From Parabacteroides sp. PH5-46 (lineage in GTDB: Bacteria; Bacteroidota; Bacteroidia; Bacteroidales; Tannerellaceae), in assembly GCF_029892785.1 (NCBI RefSeq), contig NZ_JARXXA010000004.1:1-64000 (forward strand): a stretch of 64,000 bases of DNA. Direction: 5' to 3'. Of the stretch, positions 1 to 8,147 are shown piece after piece. The notes under the pieces were generated by a model. It searched no databases. It was not told where the DNA came from and worked only from the letters and a program-made list of their open reading frames with translations. The first letter of the stretch is position 1, and each line of letters opens with the position of its first letter. Made by a program: the position numbers and the translations under genes.

Positions 1-189
1 AATAAATACAAACAAAAAATTGCCTATATCATTTTACGGATACAGACAATTTTATTAAGTGAAAAACTTAAAGCCGCTTTTTAAGGGGTGACTAATTATA
101 AAAAAACGACTTTCATCCTTCATGTTTTTAAATAGAAATTTTCGTGTTTAGGTATTGAACATTTATTGCATGTATTGCTTTTTTTTAGT
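1..189. other. AT-rich intergenic stretch, no gene seen
   Basis: I see no convincing coding region, RNA gene or promoter here. The stretch is AT-rich and ends with TTTTTTAGTGGCTCAC, which leads into the first palindromic lattice element. The same leader precedes the related element at 25075. Confidence 0.5.
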
Positions 190-273
190 GGCTCACAGAG
201 GTGAGCCGATCAGTTCACCCTTGTGAGCCGCGTGGCTCATATAGGTGATCCACTTCGTTCACCCAGGTGAACC
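190..273. repeat. Lattice element 1: four 7-4-7 palindromes at 22-bp pitch (GGCTCAC/GTGAGCC family)
   Basis: Eight 7-bp arms start at 190, 201, 212, 223, 234, 245, 256 and 267, an exact 11-bp grid. Odd arms are GGCTCAC, AGTTCAC, GGCTCAT and CGTTCAC; even arms are GTGAGCC, GTGAGCC, GTGATCC and GTGAACC. Arms 1/2 pair perfectly and arms 7/8 at six of seven positions, each around a 4-nt centre. The trailer contains GCATGAAATTCGTATGAGT, shared with the element at 25075. It lies beyond the 3' end of the MscS gene. Function is unknown; a MITE-like or REP-like element is the simplest reading. Confidence 0.85.
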
Positions 274-368
274 GCTAAAAAAATCGGTATAAAAGCATGA
301 AATTCGTATGAGTAAAATGTCAATTTTACCCCAACTATACATGAAGGGTCTATCCGCAAATTTCTTGT

Positions 369-1622
369 TTAAGCCTTTCGGAGGTCGCTTCCGGAGACGT
401 TTTGGAAGACGCTTAAGCCGAATTCGGGGATGATGGCCAGTATATGGTCGAATACGTCGGCCTGGATGCCTTCGTAGAGGGTCCAGGTAGTGGTGGAGGT
501 GAAGAAGTAGAGCTCGATGGGGATGCCCTTGTCTGTTGGTTGCAGGTGCCGAACCATGCATGTCATCGTTTCATTGATGCCCGGATGGCTTTTCAGATAT
601 CGTTCCAGATAGGCGCGGAACACGCCAAGGTTGGTTTGTCTGCGGCCGTTCACCAATACGGTATTGTCAATCTGTTGTGACTCATTGAATTTATTGAGTT
701 CTTCTTCTTTCCGGTCGATATATTCGGTTAGTAAGGCGATATGCCTGAATTTATCGAGCATCTCTTGTGAGCAGAAGTGTACGCTGTTCATATCGATGAA
801 CACGGAGCGTTTTACCCGGCGGCCTCCCGCTTCCGTCATTCCCCGCCAGTTCTGAAAGGAATCATTAATCAAGGCGGAAGGAGGTATGGTAGTGATTGTT
901 TTGTCAAAGTTCCGAACCTTTACGGTATTGAGGGATACTTCTATCACATCTCCGTCTGCTCCGTATTTAGGCATGGTAATCCAGTCGCCGGGGCGAAGCA
1001 TATCATTGGCTGAAAGCTGAATACCGGCCACAAACCCCATCAGTGTATCTTTAAATACTAGGGTAAGAATAGCGGCAGAAGCTCCCAAACCGGCAAATAA
1101 AGTGGTGGGGGATTTATTAATCAGAATCGCGATAATAATAATTCCCCCGACAAAAATCAAAATAACCTGAATAATTTGTATAAAACCCCTCAGCGGTTTA
1201 TTCTTTAGCGTTTGTTTTCGTTCAAAAACTTCATAAACAACTCCAAGTGCTGCATATATAAACCGTAGAATAATAGCTATAATATATATAAGGCATAATC
1301 GCTGAATAAAATCCAATAAATCGGTAAATTCTTCCCTGGAAAAAGCTAAAGGCAATAAGATATATAATAAGATAGCCGGAATAATATTGATAAATTTATT
1401 GAGTATTTTCCGTTCTACAATCAGATCATCCCATTTGTTTTTTGTTCTGGCGGCTATCTTTTTGAAAGCTCCCAATACAAAGGCCCGCAACGTATAGTTT
1501 ACTATGGTTGCTAATCCGATGATGAATGCCAGAATTATATAATTATCTAATATACCAGCTGTTTTTTCAGCTAATCCGATGTTAATAAGTATATCATATA
1601 CCCATTTTTGTATTTCCTGCAT
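369..1622 (-). CDS. MscS-family mechanosensitive ion channel (YbdG-like)
   Basis: This 417-aa inner-membrane protein should release small solutes when membrane tension rises. Hydrophobic segments near residues 25-50, 80-95, 105-130 and 145-170 precede the pore-lining helix, seen as FAGLGASAAILTLVFKDTL. The MscS beta domain follows (QLSANDMLRPGDWITMP, then NTVKVRNFDKTITTIPPSALI). The long N-terminal membrane region and extended C-terminus resemble the YbdG/YnaI-like subgroup rather than minimal MscS. It is divergent from the M16 peptidase gene and has no operon partner in view. The family call is firm; gating properties cannot be read from sequence. Confidence 0.9.
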   Translation of the reverse strand: MQEIQKWVYDILINIGLAEKTAGILDNYIILAFIIGLATIVNYTLRAFVLGAFKKIAARTKNKWDDLIVERKILNKFINIIPAILLYILLPLAFSREEFTDLLDFIQRLCLIYIIAIILRFIYAALGVVYEVFERKQTLKNKPLRGFIQIIQVILIFVGGIIIIAILINKSPTTLFAGLGASAAILTLVFKDTLMGFVAGIQLSANDMLRPGDWITMPKYGADGDVIEVSLNTVKVRNFDKTITTIPPSALINDSFQNWRGMTEAGGRRVKRSVFIDMNSVHFCSQEMLDKFRHIALLTEYIDRKEEELNKFNESQQIDNTVLVNGRRQTNLGVFRAYLERYLKSHPGINETMTCMVRHLQPTDKGIPIELYFFTSTTTWTLYEGIQADVFDHILAIIPEFGLSVFQNVSGSDLRKA

Positions 1623-1646
1623 AGTGTTCAGACTAAAATAAATAAA

Positions 1647-1654
1647 TATATTTG
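1647..1654 (+). promoter_or_regulatory. Bacteroidetes-type -7 element for the M16 peptidase gene
   Basis: TATATTTG matches the TAnnTTTG -7 consensus of the primary sigma factor of Bacteroidetes. It lies 21 bp before the ATG at 1676, so the mRNA leader would be short. No clear -33 TTTG is visible. Confidence 0.5.
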
Positions 1655-1675
1655 TAGCGAAATTAATAATATTTC

Positions 1676-4558
1676 ATGAAACATCTAATTAACGTGGCGC
1701 TACTTTCATTTAGTACAAGTTTTATTTCAGCACAGTTGTCCGAATCATTGCAGGTGAGAGAATATACATTAAGTAACGGTATGACTGTTTGGCTGAATGA
1801 AGATCATAGTCAGCCCAAGATATTCGGAGCAGTTGTAGTTAAGGCCGGAGCTAAAGACACCCCCAATACAGGCATTGCGCACTATTTTGAACATATCATG
1901 TTCAAAGGGACAGATAAAATTGGAACGATAGACTATCAGTCGGAAAAAGTATTACTTGATTCAATAGCTACCCGTTATGATGAATTAGCATTAACTACCG
2001 ATCCCAAAGAACGAACCCGAATTCAGCAGGAAATAAACGAATTCAGCATACAAGCAGCGGAATATGTTATCCCGAATGAGTTTAACCGACTTATTTCCAG
2101 ATATGGAGGGACGCGTCTGAATGCCGGAACCTCTTACGATTACACGGTATATCTGAATACATTTTCTCCCCAATATATCGCCCAATGGGCAGAGCTGAAC
2201 AGCGAACGATTGATTAACCCCGTTTTCCGTATGTTCCAGAGCGAGCTGGAAACGGTATACGAAGAAAAGAATATGTATCGTGACGCCATCGGGCGGGATG
2301 CAATGGAGAAGTTCATGGAGCGTTTCTTCCAGCCCCATCCGTATGCCTATCCGATTATAGGTAGTACCGAGCATCTGAAGAATCCGCAGCTTTCGGAGAT
2401 GAAGCAATTCTTCGACAAGTATTATGTAGCATCCAATATGGGATTGATACTGAGCGGAGATTTTGATACGGAAACAACACTACCGATCCTGGAAGCCGCT
2501 TTTTCCCGCATAAAGAAAGGAGAAGCGCCCAAAAGGGAAAAGGTTGAAATACCCTCTTTTGAAGGAGAAGAAAAGTATACGATCCGTTTTCCTATGCCAC
2601 TGGTGAAGATAGCCGGCTTTGCCTTCCGGGGTGTTCCAGCCAATCATCCGGACCAGGTAGCTTTAAATATTGCCATAGGTTTGCTTAATAACTCAAACGG
2701 TACGGGATATCTGGATAAACTGATGGTAGACCGTAAGTTAATGGCAGCCATGACCCTCAATGAGAGTTTCAATGATGCCGGAGTATTAGGCGTGATTGCC
2801 GTACCTAAACTGGTATTCCAGACAATGGGCAGCGCTAAGGAGATGATATGGAATGAGATTAACCGGATTAAAACCGGGGATTTCAGCGAAGAAATATTCA
2901 GCAGTCTGAAACTGGAACAGAAAAGAAAATATGTATCCTTGCTGGAAGAGATCAACTCTCGTTCCGAAGTGATGATGACCCTATTCTCGCAAGGTAAATC
3001 ATGGACGGAATACTTAAAGGAAATAGAGCACATTGATTCTTTAACCAAAGACGATGTGGTAGCGATTGCCAATAAATATTTTGTTGAAGATTATCTGTTT
3101 GTGACAAAGAAAACCGGAAAGTATCCCAAAGATAATCTGCCCAAGCCGAACCTGCAGCCCATCATTCCCCGCCATGCCGAAGCATCTTCTGCTTATGCCC
3201 GGGAACTGGAAAAACTGCCTGTTAAGGAAATCACACCTCGTTTTCTTGACTTTGAGAAAGACGTACAAAAATACCCTCTTTCTCCATTGGCCAAGCTATA
3301 CGTATCAGCCAATCCCGTCAATGACATCTTTACTTTGGAGATAGCATTCAGAATCGGGAAAACGGAACAACCGGCACTGACACAACTGGCTGCTTATCTG
3401 CCGTTACTGGGTACAGAAAAACTGTCTTTCGATGAATTCAGAGGACAACTTCAAACCCTCGGAAGCACGTTGTCTTTTGAAGTTGTAGATAATCAGTTTT
3501 CCATTAAGATCAGCGGATTCGATGCTAATTTTAATGAAACACTCGCTCTTGTATCATCCTTTATACAAGCGCCAAAAGCCGAAAAAAAGAAATACAATCA
3601 GTTGCTTGACGAAGAAAAGCTGTTGAAAAAGGCCTTCTATAAATCAACCGACAATATTGCTCATGCATTGGCCGAAAAAGTAAGAACCGGAAAAAGATCC
3701 ATCTACCTGAATAAACTGTCTTTATCCGATATAAAGAAAATGAAGGGAGAAGACCTGATTGCTATTTTCAAAGACATACAAAAGGTAGAATGCGACCTTT
3801 ATTACTGTGGAACACTGTCTGTTGAAGAAGTGGCTAATCACATAAAAGAACAAATAAGACTAGAGGATATTACTGTAAAATCCAATGCTCCGGTTTATCG
3901 GACAAAGAAAGAATATAGCGAATCACAGGTTTATTTCTGTGATGTGCCGGACGCCTCTCAGAGTATTATCTATGCCTATGTATTAGGAGAGCCCTTGACG
4001 GATGAATCGTCGCGCAATGCCGCCCGGCTTTTTTCCGGATACTTCGGAGGAGATATGTCGTCGTTAATGTTTCAGGAGATACGTGAGTTCCGCTCTTTTG
4101 CCTATCGTACCAGTGGCTCTTATGCTGTTCTTCCGTTGAATCTGAAAAACAAACCCGGAGAGTTCTCGGCTATGCTTTCTACACAAAATGATAAAACAAT
4201 TGATGCGTTGACCATTTTAGACCAACTGATCAACGAAATGCCTGTGAAACCGGATCGTTTACCGGCTGTTAAACAATCATTGATCAATCAGTTTGGAACT
4301 AATTATCCTACCTTCCGCAGAATCCCAGGAAAGATCGCTTCGCTGATGAACGAAGGATATACTGCAGATCCGAACGAAACACTGATCGAAAGCCTGTCTC
4401 AAATGACAATGCAGGACATTGTACGTTTCTACGAAGAGAACATCAACGGACGTCCGGTTGTCTATATGATTGTAGGTAACTCCCGGAAGATTGATATGGA
4501 TAAACTCGTAGAATTCGGAAACGTAATAAAAGTAAAGAAAGAAGACCTTTATAATTGA
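1676..4558 (+). CDS. M16 (pitrilysin/insulinase) family zinc metallopeptidase, exported
   Basis: This 960-aa peptidase has an N-terminal signal-like stretch (MKHLINVALLSFSTSFISAQ), so it should act in the periplasm. The zinc site HxxEH is seen as HYFEH within GIAHYFEHIMFKGT near residue 70. The third ligand is the first glutamate of ELETVYEEKNM further on. The length covers the active N-half and the inactive C-half in one chain, as in pitrilysin. It is a single gene with its own promoter. The operator palindromes that follow it (4572-4613) belong to the next gene, although the AT-rich stem followed by T-runs could also end this transcript. Confidence 0.92.
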   Translation: MKHLINVALLSFSTSFISAQLSESLQVREYTLSNGMTVWLNEDHSQPKIFGAVVVKAGAKDTPNTGIAHYFEHIMFKGTDKIGTIDYQSEKVLLDSIATRYDELALTTDPKERTRIQQEINEFSIQAAEYVIPNEFNRLISRYGGTRLNAGTSYDYTVYLNTFSPQYIAQWAELNSERLINPVFRMFQSELETVYEEKNMYRDAIGRDAMEKFMERFFQPHPYAYPIIGSTEHLKNPQLSEMKQFFDKYYVASNMGLILSGDFDTETTLPILEAAFSRIKKGEAPKREKVEIPSFEGEEKYTIRFPMPLVKIAGFAFRGVPANHPDQVALNIAIGLLNNSNGTGYLDKLMVDRKLMAAMTLNESFNDAGVLGVIAVPKLVFQTMGSAKEMIWNEINRIKTGDFSEEIFSSLKLEQKRKYVSLLEEINSRSEVMMTLFSQGKSWTEYLKEIEHIDSLTKDDVVAIANKYFVEDYLFVTKKTGKYPKDNLPKPNLQPIIPRHAEASSAYARELEKLPVKEITPRFLDFEKDVQKYPLSPLAKLYVSANPVNDIFTLEIAFRIGKTEQPALTQLAAYLPLLGTEKLSFDEFRGQLQTLGSTLSFEVVDNQFSIKISGFDANFNETLALVSSFIQAPKAEKKKYNQLLDEEKLLKKAFYKSTDNIAHALAEKVRTGKRSIYLNKLSLSDIKKMKGEDLIAIFKDIQKVECDLYYCGTLSVEEVANHIKEQIRLEDITVKSNAPVYRTKKEYSESQVYFCDVPDASQSIIYAYVLGEPLTDESSRNAARLFSGYFGGDMSSLMFQEIREFRSFAYRTSGSYAVLPLNLKNKPGEFSAMLSTQNDKTIDALTILDQLINEMPVKPDRLPAVKQSLINQFGTNYPTFRRIPGKIASLMNEGYTADPNETLIESLSQMTMQDIVRFYEENINGRPVVYMIVGNSRKIDMDKLVEFGNVIKVKKEDLYN

Positions 4559-4571
4559 TATCGTTATAAGG

Positions 4572-4613
4572 TTGTCAAATAATTATACAGCATTGTCTAA
4601 TTATTAGACAATG
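4572..4613. promoter_or_regulatory. Tandem operator pair for permease 1 (TTGTC-N9-GACA type)
   Basis: The proximal site is a perfect inverted repeat: 11-bp arms CATTGTCTAAT / ATTAGACAATG around one T (4591-4613). Its core TTGTC...GACA spans 4593-4610. Exactly 21 bp upstream is a weaker copy, TTGTC...TACA at 4572-4589. The same 18-bp core and 21-bp pairing recur at 7059-7097 and 8016-8054. These are probably enhancer-type sites for the regulator at 25239. The proximal stem followed by T-runs could double as a terminator. Confidence 0.7.
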
Positions 4614-4666
4614 CTTATTTTTTTATCTTATATCTACAATGTTACTTTTCAGCGTTTTATTGGTTT

Positions 4667-4682
4667 TGGCATAGTATTTGAT
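4667..4682 (+). promoter_or_regulatory. Sigma-54-like -24/-12 element for permease 1
   Basis: TGGCATAGTATTTGAT has GG and GA separated by 10 nt. It shares the pattern TTTGGCAYANNNTTTGAW with the elements at 7152 and 8109. The canonical sigma-54 -12 element has GC rather than GA, so the match is not perfect. It starts 74 bp from the start of the proximal operator. Confidence 0.55.
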
Positions 4683-4733
4683 TTATCTATGGCAATTAAT
4701 TATTCGTCACTAAACATTAATGACTAAATAACA

Positions 4734-7058
4734 ATGAATAATCTCTTGAACTTTAAATCCTTCTTCAAATTCCTCAGCAGGAATAAAACCTTTACGTCTA
4801 TTAATGTATTTGGTTTATCTGTGTCACTGATGTTTGTAATCCTGATTCTGGTGTATGTAAACCAGGGATTATCAACAGACCGCTTCCAGAAGAATGCCGA
4901 TACCATTTATGCCATTGCTAATGAAAATAACATAGGCTCTGCTTGGCGTATTGCTGAGCGTTTGGCTAAGGATTATCCGGAGTTTGAGAAGATGTGTCCG
5001 CTTGTAAATTATTCCGAATACGGCATCTTTATTGGCGATAAGAAATACAAGGCAGATTTACTGATGGTGGATACTACCTTTTTTACCATGTTTACTTTTC
5101 CGTTGGTGCAGGGAGATCCCAACACAGTGTTGGAAGCTAAGAATCATGCCGTGATATCCGAATCATTTGCCAAGCGGATATTCAGCGACCGCGACCCGAT
5201 GGGGCAGTATATTAAGGTAAACGACTCGGTAAGTGTAATGGTAAACGGTATCATGAAAGATATTAAAAACTCTACCATCCCTTATTCCGATATCGTTTTC
5301 AAGATAGATAATGTTCACTTTTTTAACGAAAGCCTTGATTCCGAACATGGGTATAATGCCATGGGTGTTCAGGCTTTCTTTCAAACCGTACCGGGAAGCA
5401 ATATCCAGGCCAAACAAGAAGAAATAGCCGAGTACCTGAAAACCTTTTTCTGGGTATATGAGCGGAATATCTTTCAGAAAGTAATCTTTGTACCATTGAC
5501 GGAAATCTATTTTTCCAAACTACAAGCTACTACTTATATGAACCAAAATTCCTGGACCTTTGTTGTAATCTTTATGTTTATAGGCATTCTGATCCTGATC
5601 TTTGCCGTTATTAATTATATTAATCTTACGGTGGCGCAAACCGGCTCACGTGCCAAGGAAATGGCTACACGCCGTTTGCTGGGCTCTTCACGTAGCGAGT
5701 TATTCTTTCGCCTGATTATAGAGTCTACTATTGTATGTACGGTATCCTTTTTTATCGGGCTTTTGCTGGCTTTTGCCGTCTTGCCTTTTGCCAACGATCT
5801 ACTGCAGGTAACGATTGATCTGAAAGGCTTCTTTAACCTGAGTAACAGCCTGATTGTAATAGGTGTAATTCTTTTGGTAGGACTTATCTCCGGATTGCTT
5901 CCGGCTATTATCATTTCCAACTCCAAACCGATTGATATCGTAAGAGGCGGCTTCCGCACCAAGACCAAAATGGTATTCAGCAAAATATTCATTACCTTTC
6001 AGAATGTAATAACCATTATGCTGCTGGCGGCTTCGCTTACCATGATCTTGCAAATCAACCACATGATAAAAGCTCCCTTAGGGTATAATACCACCAATAT
6101 GCTGTATGTGCCTACCTATCAGTTTGAAAGCCGCGAAAAGGTCAATACCTTTGTAAACGAAACACGCCAGCTGGCTTCCGTAAATCGCGTTGCCTATTCG
6201 CAAGGTGTCCCTTTCAACCGGGGAAATAACTGGACATTAGTCTATGAAGAACGCAACATTTCCTTTCAGGTATTAAGAGCAGATACCACTTTTTTCAATA
6301 TGCTAGGTCTCGAAATAATCCATAAAAATAATGTAGATGGCAATCAGATGTACTTTAGCGAACAGGCCATGAGAGAGCTTAATCTGCCGATAGACGCTAC
6401 AGAAGTTAAGCTATGGGAAAATGAAACCACCTTTATTGCCGGTGTGGTACGTGATTTCCAGCTTCTCAATATTTCTTACGGTATAAAGCCCATCCTGGTT
6501 GTCATTGAAAAAGAAGAAGACATCCACCCCTGGAATGTACTGATAGAAACACAAGGCGATCCATTCATAGCCCGTGATCAGGTAAAGGAAGTATACGAAC
6601 GCATTTCACAGCTTGAATTTACCGGCCAATATACTGAGCAGCAGGTAGAAGAATCCTATACCGATCAGCAACGCATGGCTAAGCTCGTAATCATTTTTGC
6701 CATCATCGCCATTGTTATCTCGCTCCTGGGATTGCTCGCCATGTCTACCTACTTTATCCAACAGCGTTCGCGCGAAGTAGCTGTCCGCAAGGTATTTGGT
6801 TCTTCCAATTCGCAGGTGTTGATCCGTCTGATTTCTACATTTATGAGCTATGTAGGCATTGCCTTTATCATTGCAACGCCAGTAGCCTGGTATGTTATGA
6901 ATAAGTGGATAGCCGACTATCCATACCGCATATCACTATATCCCTGGATATTTATTACAGCAGGTTTGTTCTGCCTGATTGTAGCTTTTATCACCGTATT
7001 CTACCAAAGCTACCAAGCAGCCAATAGCAATCCAGTGAATAATGTAAAAACGGAATAA
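4734..7058 (+). CDS. FtsX/MacB-type ABC transporter permease 1 (double-module)
   Basis: This 774-aa inner-membrane protein has two fused FtsX modules. A first helix near residues 20-42 is followed by a periplasmic MacB-type domain, an FtsX membrane block at roughly 275-405, another single helix near 425, a second periplasmic domain and a final FtsX block at roughly 660-770. Coupling-type motifs after the membrane blocks are ATRRLLGSS and REVAVRKVFGSS. It has no ATPase domain; the neighbouring gene at 7210 probably supplies it. It is the most divergent of the plus-strand permeases (it lacks the INTQKVLG motif) and forms its own transcription unit. Such type VII ABC systems usually move signals or lipophilic compounds across the periplasm; the substrate is unknown. 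Confidence 0.88.
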   Translation: MNNLLNFKSFFKFLSRNKTFTSINVFGLSVSLMFVILILVYVNQGLSTDRFQKNADTIYAIANENNIGSAWRIAERLAKDYPEFEKMCPLVNYSEYGIFIGDKKYKADLLMVDTTFFTMFTFPLVQGDPNTVLEAKNHAVISESFAKRIFSDRDPMGQYIKVNDSVSVMVNGIMKDIKNSTIPYSDIVFKIDNVHFFNESLDSEHGYNAMGVQAFFQTVPGSNIQAKQEEIAEYLKTFFWVYERNIFQKVIFVPLTEIYFSKLQATTYMNQNSWTFVVIFMFIGILILIFAVINYINLTVAQTGSRAKEMATRRLLGSSRSELFFRLIIESTIVCTVSFFIGLLLAFAVLPFANDLLQVTIDLKGFFNLSNSLIVIGVILLVGLISGLLPAIIISNSKPIDIVRGGFRTKTKMVFSKIFITFQNVITIMLLAASLTMILQINHMIKAPLGYNTTNMLYVPTYQFESREKVNTFVNETRQLASVNRVAYSQGVPFNRGNNWTLVYEERNISFQVLRADTTFFNMLGLEIIHKNNVDGNQMYFSEQAMRELNLPIDATEVKLWENETTFIAGVVRDFQLLNISYGIKPILVVIEKEEDIHPWNVLIETQGDPFIARDQVKEVYERISQLEFTGQYTEQQVEESYTDQQRMAKLVIIFAIIAIVISLLGLLAMSTYFIQQRSREVAVRKVFGSSNSQVLIRLISTFMSYVGIAFIIATPVAWYVMNKWIADYPYRISLYPWIFITAGLFCLIVAFITVFYQSYQAANSNPVNNVKTE

Positions 7059-7097
7059 ATGTCTAATATTTATACAGCATTGTCAAAAAAATAGACA
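7059..7097. promoter_or_regulatory. Tandem operator pair for the ATPase gene
   Basis: The proximal site TTGTC-N9-GACA is at 7080-7097. A degenerate distal copy, ATGTC...TACA, is at 7059-7076, again 21 bp upstream. The pair begins one base after the stop codon of permease 1. The distance from the proximal site to the sigma-54-like element is 72 bp, the same as at 8037. Confidence 0.65.
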
Positions 7098-7151
7098 GTT
7101 GGAAAAAATAAATAGATTTATAAGTGTTTGATATTTAAAGAATAATATCTT

Positions 7152-7167
7152 TGGCACATAATTTGAA
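7152..7167 (+). promoter_or_regulatory. Sigma-54-like -24/-12 element for the ATPase gene
   Basis: TGGCACATAATTTGAA has GG-N10-GA spacing and is preceded by TT, fitting the local consensus TTTGGCAYANNNTTTGAW. An overlapping TATCTTTG could act as a primary-sigma -7 element, but I found no well-spaced -33 partner. Confidence 0.55.
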
Positions 7168-7209
7168 TATATATAAAGAAGAACGATAACAATTTAAAAA
7201 TATAGAACC

Positions 7210-7890
7210 ATGATTAAAATTGAAAATTTAAGTAAGCTTTTCCGTACAGAGGAAGTAGAGACAATTGCTCTTAATAAGGTATCACTGGATGTGAAAGACG
7301 GAGAATTTGTAGCTATTATGGGACCTTCGGGTTGTGGTAAATCTACTTTGCTTAATATTCTGGGGCTGCTCGACAATCCTACCGAAGGTAATTACTACCT
7401 GGGCGAAACGGAAGTAGGGCACCTGAAAGAGAAAGAACGCACACAGGTACGCAAAGGAAACATCGGTTTCGTATTCCAGAGTTTTAACTTGATAGACGAA
7501 CTCAATGTATTTGAAAATGTAGAACTCCCGCTTACTTATCTGAAAATAAAATCATCAGAGCGCAAACAGATGGTAACCGATATCCTGAAGCGGATGAATA
7601 TCAGCCATCGCGCCGGACACTTCCCACAGCAGCTTTCCGGAGGTCAGCAACAGCGTGTAGCCATCGCCCGTGCTGTAGTTTCCAATCCCAAGTTGATCCT
7701 TGCCGACGAACCTACCGGTAACCTCGACAGTAAAAACGGCCTTGAAGTAATGGAACTGCTCACCGAACTGAACAAAGAAGGCACTACCATCATCATGGTA
7801 ACGCACTCCAAGCATGATGCCTCCTTCGCACACCGGGTAATCAACCTGTTCGACGGTAGCGTCGTATCCTCCGTAAGCGAGTTTATATAA
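7210..7890 (+). CDS. ABC transporter ATP-binding protein (LolD/MacB type)
   Basis: This 226-aa cytoplasmic ATPase is the only one in the array. All key motifs are present: Walker A GPSGCGKST (38-46), Q-loop Q90, signature LSGGQ (142-146), Walker B LILADEP (162-168) and the switch histidine H199. The sequence FVFQSFNLIDELNVFENVELPL and overall length are typical of the LolD/MacB/FtsE group that drives FtsX-like permeases. It has its own operator pair, promoter and terminator, so its dose is set independently. By inference it powers several or all of the eight neighbouring permeases. Confidence 0.95.
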   Translation: MIKIENLSKLFRTEEVETIALNKVSLDVKDGEFVAIMGPSGCGKSTLLNILGLLDNPTEGNYYLGETEVGHLKEKERTQVRKGNIGFVFQSFNLIDELNVFENVELPLTYLKIKSSERKQMVTDILKRMNISHRAGHFPQQLSGGQQQRVAIARAVVSNPKLILADEPTGNLDSKNGLEVMELLTELNKEGTTIIMVTHSKHDASFAHRVINLFDGSVVSSVSEFI

Positions 7891-7909
7891 TATACTAAAG
7901 ACCATTTGT

Positions 7910-7951
7910 CATCGGCCTGAAGGAAATTTCTCTTTCAGGCCGATGTGTTTT
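7910..7951 (+). terminator. Rho-independent terminator after the ATPase gene
   Basis: Twelve-base arms CATCGGCCTGAA / TTCAGGCCGATG (7910-7921 and 7934-7945) are followed by TGTTTTAT. The hairpin separates the ATPase unit from the five-permease unit. Confidence 0.85.
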
Positions 7952-8015
7952 ATATAATTTCCCCTGTAAAACCGAATCTCTCAGAGACTCCTGGTGTAGG
8001 GAAAAGCCCCGAAAA

Positions 8016-8054
8016 TTGTCAAAGAATTAGACATATTTGTCAAAAAATTAGACA
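8016..8054. promoter_or_regulatory. Tandem operator pair for the five-permease unit
   Basis: Two strong copies are present: TTGTC...GACA at 8016-8033 and at 8037-8054, 21 bp apart and therefore on the same helical face. The spacers AAAGAATTA and AAAAAATTA are almost identical. This is the clearest pair in the window and defines the motif. The proximal copy starts 72 bp from the sigma-54-like element. Confidence 0.75.
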
Positions 8055-8108
8055 CTATACATCGATTGGTTGTTTTGTAATTTATTGTAAAATAGCAAGA
8101 TAGGTGTT

Positions 8109-8124
8109 TGGCACAGGCTTTGAT
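8109..8124 (+). promoter_or_regulatory. Sigma-54-like -24/-12 element for permeases 2-5
   Basis: TGGCACAGGCTTTGAT shows GG-N10-GA and is preceded by TT, as at the other two units. It ends 24 bp before the ATG of permease 2, so the mRNA leader would be about 10 nt long. Confidence 0.6.
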
Positions 8125-8147
8125 TAGTATTTAATAAACGAAAAAAA

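Noticed and set aside
190-273. CRISPR array
   Set aside because: The repeats are palindromes only 22 bp apart with 4-nt gaps; there are no unique spacers of CRISPR length and no cas genes.
444-1013. Plus-strand ORFs opposite the MscS gene
   Set aside because: They are shadows of the minus-strand gene, with no promoter or family resemblance.
4591-4613. Perfect inverted repeat as a plain rho-independent terminator of the peptidase gene
   Set aside because: A T-rich stretch does follow, but the same core recurs at fixed distance from promoters elsewhere without T-runs, so an operator role explains more. A dual role is not excluded.
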